Shown: positions 20,201-28,072 of the stretch, piece by piece
How the letters are laid out: the number at the start of each line of letters is the position of its first letter
Position numbering within the stretch: the first letter of the stretch is position 1
Assembly: GCA_026129465.1 (NCBI GenBank)
Contig: JAHCIA010000001.1
Coordinates: 2,679,964 to 2,743,963, forward strand
DNA from: Flavobacteriales bacterium
Lineage (GTDB): Bacteria > Bacteroidota > Bacteroidia > Flavobacteriales_F > PHOS-HE28
Direction: 5' to 3'
Length of the DNA stretch: 64,000 nt
The notes under the pieces: model-generated
Seen by the model: only the letters and a program-made list of their open reading frames with translations
Database searches by the model: none
Told to the model about the DNA's origin: nothing
Position numbers and translations under genes: made by a program

Positions 20201-20789
20201 CGCCATACCGGCGATCATCGTCAGTTCGGTGGTCTTCAGCCTCATCGGGGTCTTCCTCGGCCTGGTCATCTTCCGCATGGAGTTCGTGATCATGATGACC
20301 ATGGTGGGCATCATCTCCCTGGCGGGCATCGTGGTGAACAACTCCATCGTGCTCATCGACTTCATGATGCTGATGCAGAAGCGCCGCAAGGCCGAACTGG
20401 GCCTGCGCGAGGACCAGCGCCTGCCCATGCCCGAGGTGCTCCGGGCCATCGAGGACGCCGGTGCGCGCCGCCTGCGCCCCGTGCTGCTCACGGCCATCAC
20501 CACCGTGCTGGGCCTCATTCCCCTGGCCATCGGCATCAACATCAACTTCTTCACCTTCTTCAGCGCGCTCGATCCGCAGTTCACCCTGGGCGGCGACAAC
20601 ACCGTGTTCTGGGGGCCCATGAGCTGGACGGTGATCTTCGGCCTCGTCTTCGCCACCTTCCTCACCCTGGTGATCGTGCCGGTGATGTTCCTGTTGCTGA
20701 CGAAACTGATGTACCGCTTCGTGCCGGTGCCGCAGTTGACCACTGGTGACAACGGCGGCGTGGTGAAGGCTTTGGAGGTGGGGGTGTAA
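17244..20789 (+). CDS. Efflux RND transporter permease subunit (AcrB/HAE family)
   Basis: Inner membrane pump of about 1181 residues, somewhat longer than AcrB. It has an N-terminal membrane helix (ATVIVLSILIALIGLSAY), then a porter domain, a block of helices from about residue 350, a second porter half and a C-terminal helical block, the duplicated RND layout. Helix 4 contains GMLVDNGIVVIENTHR: the first proton-relay Asp is present (D415), but the second position that is Asp in AcrB is Asn here (N416), as in several RND subfamilies. The ATG at 17244 (MSQDNGKN) is preferred to the in-frame one at 17199, which lies inside the inverted repeat. It forms a tripartite pump with the preceding TolC and adaptor genes. 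A hydrophobic or amphiphilic substrate is likely but not provable from sequence. Confidence 0.94.
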   Translation: MSQDNGKNYQDKRFAISSWAVDNRATVIVLSILIALIGLSAYNSMPREAFPEVVTPEIYVSTMYPGNAPDDMEKLITRPLEKEIKTITGIDEINSTSVQGFSTIQVKFDFNVTPSEALRKVKDAVDKAKSDPDFPTDLPAEPNVMEMNFSEMMPVMNINLSGDYSVDQLNKWAELLEDKLEDLPEVNKVEIRGVPKKEVRISLDLRKMEAREISFDDVANAVRSENVSISGGEVLVDGLRRTVSVSGEFTDMEQVRRIVVKQENLDIVRLGEIADVAFTYVEPTSYAREYGQPVVMVDVMKRSGRNLLVASDSINNVLDRFKGSVFPADLHITITGDMSDQTRTQVDELENSILFGIMLVVGVLMFFLGLRNAIFVGIAIPMSMMLSFIVLNTMGYTLNMMVLFSLVLALGMLVDNGIVVIENTHRLMGEGQGALRAAKNGIGEVAMPIIASTATTVAVFIPLLLWPGIMGEFMKFLPITLMVVLASSLFVGLIINPVLASRYMRVTQDGPPRWLTFKVGGWMTGLGLVFSLLGHFGGSTFLFTLGNLAVAFGLFGYLNHYFLYPASVRFQTRTMPRLEERYRNFLVWALEGRRPRWLFLGTIGLLVFSFVLTGIFPPNTLFFPVNQPLYVNVFLEKPIGTDIDETDATMRVIEERVFQVLSDPKYNDTVTDTLPDGSTRERLQNYLVSAVIAQVGEGTSDPMSGPSFDATPHKGRLQVSFVKYAERRGVNTLDVMEEIREAMRGVPGVTVVVDKDPAGPPVPKPINIEIKGDDVNALIAEGERLRDFLKDQHIAYVEELKLDVETGKPEMLIDIDRAKARRYNVSTWAIGDAIRTALYGREVSTYKQGEDDYPVNLRLMDQYRYDPEQLLGMRITFRDQTDGKIRQVPISALATAHYASTFSAVKRKDLKRMVQVHSNVTDEFQKQPTVEKVQAAFAGYEQDPRFTYEFTGELKEQEKEMAFLSTALMIAVFLIFLIIVAQFNSAAIPAIIVSSVVFSLIGVFLGLVIFRMEFVIMMTMVGIISLAGIVVNNSIVLIDFMMLMQKRRKAELGLREDQRLPMPEVLRAIEDAGARRLRPVLLTAITTVLGLIPLAIGININFFTFFSALDPQFTLGGDNTVFWGPMSWTVIFGLVFATFLTLVIVPVMFLLLTKLMYRFVPVPQLTTGDNGGVVKALEVGV

Positions 20790-20816
20790 TTTCACTCGAC
20801 CAGGGAAGGACCCCAT

Positions 20817-20848
20817 GCGGGACATCGTTCCGTAGGCGAACGTCCCGC
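20817..20848 (+). terminator. Stem-loop directly before the Vat-like gene
   Basis: GCGGGACATCGTTC pairs with GAACGTCCCGC around a 7-base loop; one strand has a 2-base AT bulge. The hairpin ends 1 base before the ATG at 20850. There is no U-run, so it may be a weak terminator of the RND transcript or a leader structure that hides the start of the next gene. Confidence 0.5.
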
Positions 20849-20849
20849 T

Positions 20850-21509
20850 ATGTATGACCACTTCACTGTTGGCGAGTCCATGTACGGCCCATCCCCCCTC
20901 ACGCGCCATCCCCTCTCCGGGCATGAGCGCCTTTGTTTCCTGAAGCACATCATCACGCGCCCTTCCATAGAGGTGGGTGAATACACCTATTACGACGACT
21001 TCGAAGACGTGGCGAACTTCGAGCGCAACGTGAAGTACCACTTCGACTTCATCGGCGACCGGTTGGTGATCGGGAAGTTCTGCATGATCGCCTCGGACGT
21101 CACCTTCCTCATGAATGGCGGCAATCACCTGGTGGAGGGCATCAGCAGCTATCCCTTCGAGATCTTCGGCCACGGCTGGGAGGGTGCCATGGAGGGGCTG
21201 GACTACCCGCACAAGGGCGACACCATCGTGGGCAATGATGTCTGGATCGGCTACCGGGCCACCATCATGCCCGGAGTTCGCATCGGCGATGGCGCCATCA
21301 TCGCGGCCTGTGCGGTGGTCACGAAGGACGTGGAACCATACAGCATCGTGGCGGGCAACCCGGCGCGCGAGGTGCGGAAGCGTTTCGCCGAGGTGGACAT
21401 CGCGCGGCTGCTGGCATTGCGCTGGTGGGACCGCGATGCGGCATGGATCACACGGAATGTCCGCTTGCTGCACGGCACGGACATCGGGGCCTTGGAGGCG
21501 ACGCACTGA
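20850..21509 (+). CDS. Vat-type xenobiotic (streptogramin A-like) O-acetyltransferase
   Basis: 219 residues, the usual length of the Vat/Xat family of acetyl-CoA-dependent acyltransferases. A left-handed beta-helix of hexapeptide repeats (IVGNDVWIGYRATIMPGVRIGDGAIIAACAVV) is followed by a C-terminal helix. The NGGNH motif carries the catalytic-type histidine (H93). The segment GNPAREVRKRF matches the conserved GNP(x)(x)(x)(I/V)(K/R)xRF tail. In this family the enzyme acetylates streptogramin A antibiotics; whether this chromosomal homologue does so is inference. It follows the RND pump by 60 bases, which hold a hairpin. An alternative start is the ATG at 20880. Confidence 0.85.
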   Translation: MYDHFTVGESMYGPSPLTRHPLSGHERLCFLKHIITRPSIEVGEYTYYDDFEDVANFERNVKYHFDFIGDRLVIGKFCMIASDVTFLMNGGNHLVEGISSYPFEIFGHGWEGAMEGLDYPHKGDTIVGNDVWIGYRATIMPGVRIGDGAIIAACAVVTKDVEPYSIVAGNPAREVRKRFAEVDIARLLALRWWDRDAAWITRNVRLLHGTDIGALEATH

Positions 21510-21798
21510 AGGCGCCCAGGCCCATGGCGTGGATCGGCGCGTCAGCCACACGAGTGGCTCCGTAGCAGGTCGACCATGCCAAAGGGGCTTCTGCTGCGGA
21601 GGCATTGCTCGTCAAGCACCTCCACGAAAAGTTCCGACGCGCCATACACCGCGGTGTACAAAGCGCTCCACCCTGGTGTGATGCCTTGAACGGCATGCAT
21701 ATGGCGAATCCGCCGGACCGCGACATGTCGGATCCATGCAATTCCGATGCGGGTGTGCCGGTGGACTTTTGCCCTGTCAACATCAAACACCAACGATC

Positions 21799-22236
21799 AT
21801 GACCATTGTGAACATCGATCATCTGGACCTGACGGAATTCACCGCCAGCCAAGATGCGAAGCAACGGTGCCGCGCCACCTTCCCCATGTTGGGGGCGCAT
21901 GGCACGCGGGAATGCGCCACCGTCTACTTCGAGCTCGATCCGGGCGAACACCTGGGCCGACATACCGACAGCGCCGAGGAGTTGCTGCTTGTGCTCGAGG
22001 GCGAAGTGGAGGCGGAGGTGGATGGCCAGCGGGGCATCCTGCTGAAAGGCGACCTGGCGCATGTGCCGAAGATGGCGCCGCACGACCTGCGCAACATCGG
22101 CCATGGGACCGCCAGGGTGCTGGGCTTCTTCGGCGGGGCGAATCATATCCAGGCCACCTTCGAGCAGCAATGGAATGGCATGCCGGGCCATACAGTGGAC
22201 ACCTCCGCGATGGCCGCTGGCCAGGAAGCCCGATAG
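21799..22236 (+). CDS. Cupin-domain protein
   Basis: 145 residues, single conserved-barrel cupin. Motif 1 is PGEHLGRHTDSAEELLLVLEG, with the first His, an Asp/Ser in place of the second His, and the Glu. Motif 2 is GDLAHVPKMAPHDLRNIG, with the third metal-ligand-type His. The start at ATG 21799 is chosen because upstream residues of the longer frame are unrelated. The 289 bases before it hold no convincing gene; a GACTTTTG motif close to the -7 consensus lies about 25 bases upstream. Function unknown; could bind a metal or small ligand. It is followed 86 bases later by an AraC regulator. Confidence 0.75.
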   Translation: MTIVNIDHLDLTEFTASQDAKQRCRATFPMLGAHGTRECATVYFELDPGEHLGRHTDSAEELLLVLEGEVEAEVDGQRGILLKGDLAHVPKMAPHDLRNIGHGTARVLGFFGGANHIQATFEQQWNGMPGHTVDTSAMAAGQEAR

Positions 22237-22322
22237 GGGATGGAACATGACGGGTGGCGGAATTCGCCGCCCGTCACATTCAGGAAGAACCGCAACGCTC
22301 CAAACCCCAAATTCGCGAGACG

Positions 22323-23174
22323 ATGCCCATCCACTTGGAGGAATTCAGGCCACATGCCGCGGTGGCACCGCATGTGGAGCTCTACTGGCGGGGCGCCTTC
22401 GACCCGGCCCAGGAGGCGATGCTGACCCAGCGTGTGGTACCGAATGGCTATGTGGAGCTCATCGTCCACTTGGGCGATGCGCACTGCATGCTTTGGAAGG
22501 ATGGCGCGTGGGGACGATCGCCCATGCACACACTCATCGGCTTGTACAGCGAACCATACGAGGTGCGATTCACGCGGCGGGTGGACGTGTTCGGCATCCG
22601 GTTCAAGCCCGAAGGCTGGCAGCCCATGATCGGTTTGGCCGCCAGCGACCTGATCGCCGGTCATGGGGACATCGCCGACGTGATGGGTGCGGCGCACGCC
22701 GACCTGTGCGAACGTATCCGAGAGGCCCGTGATACCATGGCGATGATCGATGCGGCCGATGGCTGGTTCCTTCGTCGCATCGCCGGTCTGCCTGCTCAGC
22801 GGGACTACGTGCACCAGGCCGCCGAGCTCATTCGCAGGGCTCCCTCCAATGTGCGCATCGAAGACCTGCCCGGGCTGGTGTGCATCGGACAACGGCAATT
22901 GGAGCGTGCATTCAAGCAGCGTGTGGGTGTAACGCCGAAGCAGTACCAACGGATGCAGCGCCTCAACCGGGTGAACCGCTTGCTGTTGCAAGGACGACGC
23001 ATGGACCTTACACAGGTGGCCCTGGCATGCGGCTACTTCGACCAGGCCCACTTCATCCGCGAGTTCCGCACCTTCATCGGGGAGCGACCAGGCCGATTCC
23101 TGCGCGAACGCGACAACTACATCGTGATCCCCAACGCGGCATACGAAAGGGACCTGCCGCACGAACCCCTCTGA
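22323..23174 (+). CDS. AraC-family transcriptional regulator with DUF6597-like sensor domain
   Basis: 283 residues. The N-terminal part (MPIHLEEFRPHAAVAPHVELYWRG, PNGYVELIVHLG, VFGIRFKPEGW) matches the DUF6597-type ligand domain common in AraC regulators of Bacteroidota. The C-terminal two-HTH AraC domain runs from about 180 to 275, with CIGQRQLERAFKQRVGVTPKQY and VALACGYFDQAHFIREFRTFIGERPGRF. The ATG at 22323 is chosen; the extra 23 residues of the longer frame are not homologous in character. It may control the small membrane gene 5 bases downstream or the upstream cupin gene. Confidence 0.86.
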   Translation: MPIHLEEFRPHAAVAPHVELYWRGAFDPAQEAMLTQRVVPNGYVELIVHLGDAHCMLWKDGAWGRSPMHTLIGLYSEPYEVRFTRRVDVFGIRFKPEGWQPMIGLAASDLIAGHGDIADVMGAAHADLCERIREARDTMAMIDAADGWFLRRIAGLPAQRDYVHQAAELIRRAPSNVRIEDLPGLVCIGQRQLERAFKQRVGVTPKQYQRMQRLNRVNRLLLQGRRMDLTQVALACGYFDQAHFIREFRTFIGERPGRFLRERDNYIVIPNAAYERDLPHEPL

Positions 23175-23179
23175 GCATC

Positions 23180-23686
23180 ATGACGATCGAAGCTCGCCTG
23201 GCGAAGATGTTCGCCTTGGATGACCGCACCTGGTTGCGACACGCCAACCCGTGGAGCGTATGGACACGGAACACTGTGATGCCACTGCTCATCCTTGCGG
23301 TCTGGAGCCGCCTCTGGATGGGCTGGTGGTGCCTGCTGCCGGTGGCCTTGGTGCTTCTCTGGAATTGGGCCAACCCTCTGCTCTTTCCGCAGCCGAAGCA
23401 TATGGGGCACTGGGCATCACAGGCCGTGCTCGGCGAACGTGTGTGGATGGCCAGGAAGCAGGTGCCCGTGCCCGAGCATCACCGCATGGCGCCCAATGTG
23501 CTGAGCACGGTGGCCGCGGTGGGGGCCATGTTCGTGATCTATGGGGTGTGGCACTATCACATGTGGGCCACCATGTTCGGTGCCGCGCTGGTGTATGCGG
23601 GCAAGCTCTGGTTCCTGGACCGCATGGCCTGGTTGTTCCGGGAAATGTCAGCGGCACATCCGGCATATGCTGCGTGGTTGAGGTGA
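23180..23686 (+). CDS. DUF6653-like small membrane protein
   Basis: 168 residues, four hydrophobic segments (about 34-50, 53-66, 112-128, 132-148). The N-terminal motif RHANPWSVWTR is one I associate with DUF6653 proteins; the assignment is from memory. Function unknown. The ATG at 23180 begins 5 bases after the AraC regulator stop, so the two are probably co-transcribed. Confidence 0.7.
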   Translation: MTIEARLAKMFALDDRTWLRHANPWSVWTRNTVMPLLILAVWSRLWMGWWCLLPVALVLLWNWANPLLFPQPKHMGHWASQAVLGERVWMARKQVPVPEHHRMAPNVLSTVAAVGAMFVIYGVWHYHMWATMFGAALVYAGKLWFLDRMAWLFREMSAAHPAYAAWLR

Positions 23687-23698
23687 TCTGCGCCGCTT

Positions 23699-23706
23699 CT
23701 ACCTTT
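23699..23706 (+). promoter_or_regulatory. -7-like box TACCTTTC close to the bestrophin start
   Basis: Seven of eight positions match TAnnTTTG. Only five bases separate it from the ATG at 23712, so the transcript may be leaderless. Confidence 0.4.
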
Positions 23707-23711
23707 CCGGC

Positions 23712-24719
23712 ATGCACACCGGTCACCGCTACACCATCCAGCAGGTCCTGAACTGGACCCGCCGCGGTCTCTTCGTCTTCCTGCTGATCGCCGCGCTTCC
23801 CACGGTGGCTTACGAGTTGCTCGGTTGGCATCATCTTGTGCTGCCTTGGCTGCCCATCGCGCTCATCGGCACGGCGGTGGCCTTCCTGGTGGGCTTCAAG
23901 AACAACGCCACTTACGATCGCCTGTGGGAGGCGCGCAAGATCTGGGGCGCCATCGTGAACGTGAGCCGCACCTGGGCCATCCAGGCGCGCGATCTGCCCA
24001 TGTGCCCGAAAGCCGATGAGGGCGAACTGCGCGCGGTGCAGCGCCGCTTGGTGCTGCGGCACATGGCCTGGCTCACGGCGCTGCGCTACCAATTGCGGCA
24101 GCCGCGTGGCTGGGAAAGCATGCACCTGGCCCGCAACCGTGAGTTCTCCCGCTTCTATACCGTGCCCGAGTATGCCGGCGACCTGCCTGAACGTCTCGCT
24201 CCATACCTCGATCCCGATGAGCGTGATGCCGTGCTCTCCGCCGCGAATCCCGCCACCCAGCTGCTGGCCGCGCAGAGTGCGGACATCCGTGCCCTGCATG
24301 CGAAGGGCTGGCTGAGCGATTACCGCCATGTGCAACTGGCACGCGTGCTCGGTCAGCTCTACGATGAACAGGGCAAGTGCGAGCGCATCAAGAATTTCCC
24401 GTACCCGCGCCAGTTCGCCACACTCAATCTCTATTTCGTGTGGATCTTCATCGCCTTGCTGCCCTTCGGCATGGTGAAGGAATTCGCCGACCTGGGTGCC
24501 GGCTACGTGTGGCTCACGATCCCCTTCAGCACGCTGGTGGCTTGGGTGTTCCACACCATGGACGCCATCGGCGAAGCCTCGGCCAACCCCTTCGAAGGCG
24601 GTGCCAACGACATCCCCATGGCCGCGCTGAGCCGCACCATCGAGATCGATCTTTTGCAGATGATCGGAGAACCCCGGGTGCCCGAGCCGCTCAAGCCGGT
24701 GAACGACATCCTGATGTAG
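23712..24719 (+). CDS. Bestrophin family anion-channel-like protein
   Basis: 335 residues, within the family range. Two N-terminal membrane helices (RRGLFVFLLIAALPTVAYELLG; LPWLPIALIGTAVAFLVGFKNNATYDRLWEARK) carry the FKNNATYDRLWEARKIWGAIVN signature of bacterial bestrophins. Two further helices lie near 240-280 (LYFVWIFIALLPFG; VWLTIPFSTLVAWVFHTMD), followed by NPFEGGANDIPM, the conserved NPF motif. It forms a pentameric inner membrane channel for anions or other ions by homology. A -7-like box abuts the start codon. Confidence 0.93.
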   Translation: MHTGHRYTIQQVLNWTRRGLFVFLLIAALPTVAYELLGWHHLVLPWLPIALIGTAVAFLVGFKNNATYDRLWEARKIWGAIVNVSRTWAIQARDLPMCPKADEGELRAVQRRLVLRHMAWLTALRYQLRQPRGWESMHLARNREFSRFYTVPEYAGDLPERLAPYLDPDERDAVLSAANPATQLLAAQSADIRALHAKGWLSDYRHVQLARVLGQLYDEQGKCERIKNFPYPRQFATLNLYFVWIFIALLPFGMVKEFADLGAGYVWLTIPFSTLVAWVFHTMDAIGEASANPFEGGANDIPMAALSRTIEIDLLQMIGEPRVPEPLKPVNDILM

Positions 24720-24728
24720 GGGCACGGG

Positions 24729-24736
24729 TAACTTCG
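24729..24736 (+). promoter_or_regulatory. -7-like box TAACTTCG before the SLC13 gene
   Basis: Matches TAnnTTTG at seven of eight positions, 10 bases upstream of the ATG at 24747; a very short 5' leader is implied. Confidence 0.35.
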
Positions 24737-24746
24737 CCCGGCCCGC

Positions 24747-26198
24747 ATGAAGCGCCTCCTCTTCCAACTCGCCGGTCCTATCCTGGCCCTGCTGGTGTTC
24801 GCCCTCATGCGGCACCACGGAGACCAACCCGCGATCATGGCGGGCCTGGTGGCCTGGATGGCCCTGTGGTGGATCACCGAGGCGGTACCGATCCCGATAA
24901 CGTCCATCCTGCCGCTGCTGCTGTACCCCTTGCTCGGCATCGACACGGTGGCGAATACCGCATCCCAATACGGCAAGGAGATCATCTTCCTCTTCCTCGG
25001 CGGCTTCATCCTTGCGTTGGGGATCGAGCGTACAGGGCTGCACAGGCGCATCGCGCTGCACATCGTATCGCGGTTGGGTGGATCGCCCTCGCGGCTGGTG
25101 CTGGGCATCATGGTCGCCTGCGCGCTGCTGAGCATGTGGATCAACAGTACGGCCACCACGCTGGTGATGCTGCCCATCGCACTGAGCCTTATAGACGATG
25201 ACGATGCCCCGTTGGCGGTGCGGCGACGCATGACGGTGCCCCTGCTGCTGGGCGTGGCCTACGGTGCCACCATCGGCGGCATGGCCACGCCGGTGGGCAC
25301 CCCGCCCAACCTGGTGCTGCTGGAACAATGGCGCATGCTCTTCCCCGATCGCCCCGCCATCGGCTTCGGGCAATGGATGCTGGTGGGCGTACCCTTCGCG
25401 GTGGTCTTCCTGCTCCTGGGTTGGCTGGTGATCACGCGCTGGGCCTTCGTAGTGGGCACCGAGCCGCTCGGCGATGCCGATACGGTGCGTGAACGTCTCG
25501 CCGCGCTGGGCAGGCCCACCAAGGATGAAATGCGTGCTGGCATCGTCTTCGCCACCGTGGCCCTGCTGTGGATGACCGGCGACAAGCTGGCCTTCGGCGA
25601 ATCCTTCGTGTTTCCCGGCTGGCGCGAATGGACGGGCCTGAGGGCGGTGACGGATGCGGCGATCGCTGTGGCTGGCGCCGTGAGCTTGTTCCTGATCCGT
25701 TCCTCCCAACCTTCATCATCCAGCCCTTCATCTTCCCAATCCTTGATGGACTGGTCCTTCGCCGAGCAGCGCGTCCCCTGGGGTATCCTGCTGCTCATCG
25801 GTGGCGGATTCGCGCTGGCGGCAGGGGTGGACAAGGCGGGTCTGAGCATCATCATTGGCGAAGGCATGGCCGGCCTGGGCTCGTTGCCCATGGCCGTGCT
25901 GATCGGTGCGGTGGTCCTGGTGGTTTGCCTGATGAGCGAGCTGGGCAGCAACACCGCCACGGCCAGCCTGGTGATCCCCATCCTGGCCGCCATGGCCACG
26001 CGCTGGGGCATGGACCCCCAGAGCATCCTGTGGCCCGCCACGCTGGGCGCCAGCCTGGGCTTCATGCTGCCGGTGGCCAGCCCCATGCAGACCATCGTCT
26101 TCAGCACGGGCCGCGTGCCCATCCGCCAGATGGTGAAGGGCGGCCTCTACATGGACCTGATCGGCGTGGTGCTGTTGATGCTTTTCTTCGGGTGGTGA
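24747..26198 (+). CDS. SLC13/DASS family sodium:anion symporter
   Basis: 483 residues with about 12 membrane helices. Family features include the early TEAVPIPITSILPLLLYPLLGI segment and two SNT-like hairpin motifs: MWINSTATTLVMLPIALSL near residue 130 and ELGSNTATASLVIPILAAMA near 400. It probably imports di- or tricarboxylates, or sulfate, with Na+. An odd Ser/Pro-rich stretch (SSQPSSSSPSSSQS, about 318-332; DNA 25705-25744) lies in a loop and is encoded by pyrimidine-rich CTTCATC/CTTCCC-like DNA, like dispersed intergenic sequence. The stop overlaps the ATG of the next kinase (TGATG), so translation is probably coupled. Confidence 0.9.
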   Translation: MKRLLFQLAGPILALLVFALMRHHGDQPAIMAGLVAWMALWWITEAVPIPITSILPLLLYPLLGIDTVANTASQYGKEIIFLFLGGFILALGIERTGLHRRIALHIVSRLGGSPSRLVLGIMVACALLSMWINSTATTLVMLPIALSLIDDDDAPLAVRRRMTVPLLLGVAYGATIGGMATPVGTPPNLVLLEQWRMLFPDRPAIGFGQWMLVGVPFAVVFLLLGWLVITRWAFVVGTEPLGDADTVRERLAALGRPTKDEMRAGIVFATVALLWMTGDKLAFGESFVFPGWREWTGLRAVTDAAIAVAGAVSLFLIRSSQPSSSSPSSSQSLMDWSFAEQRVPWGILLLIGGGFALAAGVDKAGLSIIIGEGMAGLGSLPMAVLIGAVVLVVCLMSELGSNTATASLVIPILAAMATRWGMDPQSILWPATLGASLGFMLPVASPMQTIVFSTGRVPIRQMVKGGLYMDLIGVVLLMLFFGW

Positions 26199-28072
26199 TG
26201 CGAACGGCCCTTCTGACAGCGGCCCTCCTGCTTGGTGCTCCGGCGTGGTGCCAGCATCGGTCATCATTGGATTCGCTGGAGGTGCGGGTGCTTACGCTGC
26301 TCGGCCCGGCGCCCGATTCCGCTGAAGCGTCCATCGCCACCCTGCACACAGCCGCCATCGCGGCCGCCGACCCGGACAGCGCCGTGCGCGCCGGCTACCT
26401 GCGCGCCGCCTTGTTGGAGCGCCGTGGCCGTTTGCCCGAGGCCTGGCGCGCCATCCTCGCTGTGGATGCCCTGCCGGTGAAGAGCGCGGCGGTGCGCGTG
26501 CAGGTGAAGAATATGCTGGGCCGCATCGCCTACAGCAACGACGAGTTCGAGACGGCACTGAAGGCCTACCACGATCTGTTGTCGTATCCGATCACGGATT
26601 CCACTCGATTGGCCGTCACACTGAACAACCTGGCGCGCGTGCACGAACGGATGAAGGAGCCGGTGAAGGCCGCCGAGGCCTTGGAGCGCAGCGTGCTCAT
26701 CTACGAGCGCCTCGGCGATCGTTTCAGATTGACCGGTTCCCTCATCAACCTGAGTGTGGCCCAATACGGCATGGAGCGCTACGACGACTGTGAGCGGAAC
26801 ACGCGCCGCAGCCTGGCGCTGGCACAGGAGCTGGGGCTCCAGGACGAAGAGAGCATCGCGTGGGAGAACCTGGGCAACGTGCAACGAGAGACCGGTGATC
26901 ACATAGCGGCGCTGGATAGTTACCTGCGCGCACTGGACCTGTGCGAACGCACGCGAAGCCTCGAAGGGATCACGAGTGTGCACCGCAACATCGGCGAGCT
27001 GCAAGTGGTGGCGGGAGCCCCGGCACGTGCGGTCCCGCACCTGGAGAAGGCCCTGGCGCTGGCCGACAGCATGGGCAGCCGCAACTACGCCATGGATGCG
27101 CACCTGCTGCTGTCACGCGCCATGGGAGACCTGTCACGCAACGGTGAGGCACTGCTGCATCTCCAAGCATACAACGCCATCAAGGACAGTGTCTTTTCCG
27201 AGGAGAAGCGCAACGCCCTGGCGGGTTGGAACGCACGACTTGGCCTGCTGGAGAAGGAGCGTGTGATCCTGGAACAGCAGGTGAAGGCGGAGCAGGACAG
27301 GCTCGCGGTGGAGGAGAGCCGGCGTGTGACACGCTTCGCGGTCATCGGTGCGTTCGCACTGCTCTTGCTCCTGGGTTTGTTGCTACGTGATCGCTTGCGT
27401 GCGAGGCGATTGAACGAGGCACGCGTGAAGACCATGGAGCAGGAGCGCACCATCGCGGTGATGGGTGCTGTGATCGAAGGTGAGGAGCGGGAGCGCCAGC
27501 GGGTGGCAGCCGAGCTGCACGATGGCATCGGTGTGATGCTGGGGTCCGCGCGACTGCACCTGGACCGCAGCGATGAGGATGCGCGCACAAAGGCCGGCGA
27601 ACTGATCGCTGACGCGGGCCGTGAAGTGCGTCGCGTGAGCCACGCGCTCATGCCGGGCACGCTGGCGAAGCTGGGGCTGGTGGAGGCGTTGCAGGAACTG
27701 GCCGATGGCATCAACGGTGCGGGGCGCATGCGCGTGGAAGTGCATGCGCATGGGTTGAAGGAACGCCTGCCTCAGAACACTGAAGCAGCGCTCTACCGCA
27801 TCGCGCAGGAGGCGGTGAACAATACCCTGAAGCATGCGAACGCCACACGTTGCACCATCGACCTGAGTATGGAGGACGATGGACAGCGGCTGCAACTCGT
27901 TTTGGAGGATGATGGGCATGGCCTCGCGCAAGGGAATGGGACCGCATCAGGCCATGGCCTCCTGAACATCCGGACACGCGCCATGATGCTCGGCGGCAGC
28001 AGCGACCTTCGCTCCGCACCGGGCAAGGGTACCTCCTGGACAATCGATATCCCCCTGAGCCCATCCACATGA
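26198..28072 (+). CDS. TPR-containing sensor histidine kinase (HisKA_3), paralogue of 11615-13696
   Basis: 624 residues. Signal peptide MRTALLTAALLLGAPAWCQ. TPR-like helical repeats run from about 60 to 320 (TLNNLARVHERMKEPVKAAEALERSV; TSVHRNIGELQVVAGAP), then a coiled coil and one membrane helix (about 379-401). The cytoplasmic HisKA_3 domain has its phospho-acceptor His in RVAAELHDGIG (about 439). The HATPase_c domain contains IAQEAVNNTLKHANA, EDDGHGL and GHGLLNIRTRA. The start codon overlaps the SLC13 stop, and its own stop overlaps the start of the NarL-type regulator (ATGA), a standard two-component pair. The architecture equals that of the kinase at 11615. Confidence 0.93.
   Translation: MRTALLTAALLLGAPAWCQHRSSLDSLEVRVLTLLGPAPDSAEASIATLHTAAIAAADPDSAVRAGYLRAALLERRGRLPEAWRAILAVDALPVKSAAVRVQVKNMLGRIAYSNDEFETALKAYHDLLSYPITDSTRLAVTLNNLARVHERMKEPVKAAEALERSVLIYERLGDRFRLTGSLINLSVAQYGMERYDDCERNTRRSLALAQELGLQDEESIAWENLGNVQRETGDHIAALDSYLRALDLCERTRSLEGITSVHRNIGELQVVAGAPARAVPHLEKALALADSMGSRNYAMDAHLLLSRAMGDLSRNGEALLHLQAYNAIKDSVFSEEKRNALAGWNARLGLLEKERVILEQQVKAEQDRLAVEESRRVTRFAVIGAFALLLLLGLLLRDRLRARRLNEARVKTMEQERTIAVMGAVIEGEERERQRVAAELHDGIGVMLGSARLHLDRSDEDARTKAGELIADAGREVRRVSHALMPGTLAKLGLVEALQELADGINGAGRMRVEVHAHGLKERLPQNTEAALYRIAQEAVNNTLKHANATRCTIDLSMEDDGQRLQLVLEDDGHGLAQGNGTASGHGLLNIRTRAMMLGGSSDLRSAPGKGTSWTIDIPLSPST

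Noticed and set aside
20850-21509. Vat-like gene as a recently acquired resistance gene
   Set aside because: No mobile element, integron or compositional change is seen around it; it looks like a resident chromosomal homologue.
18702-21605. 967-residue minus-strand open frame opposite the RND pump and Vat-like gene
   Set aside because: It mirrors the GC-rich codons of two well supported plus-strand genes; its His/Ala/Glu-rich translation has no domain features.
21542-21793. 83-residue minus-strand frame in the gap before the cupin gene
   Set aside because: No start signal, no motif, and frame choice is arbitrary; possibly decayed sequence but not supportable as a gene.
21448-22248. 266-residue minus-strand frame over the Vat end and cupin gene
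   Set aside because: It lies opposite a clear cupin and has no motif or start signal.
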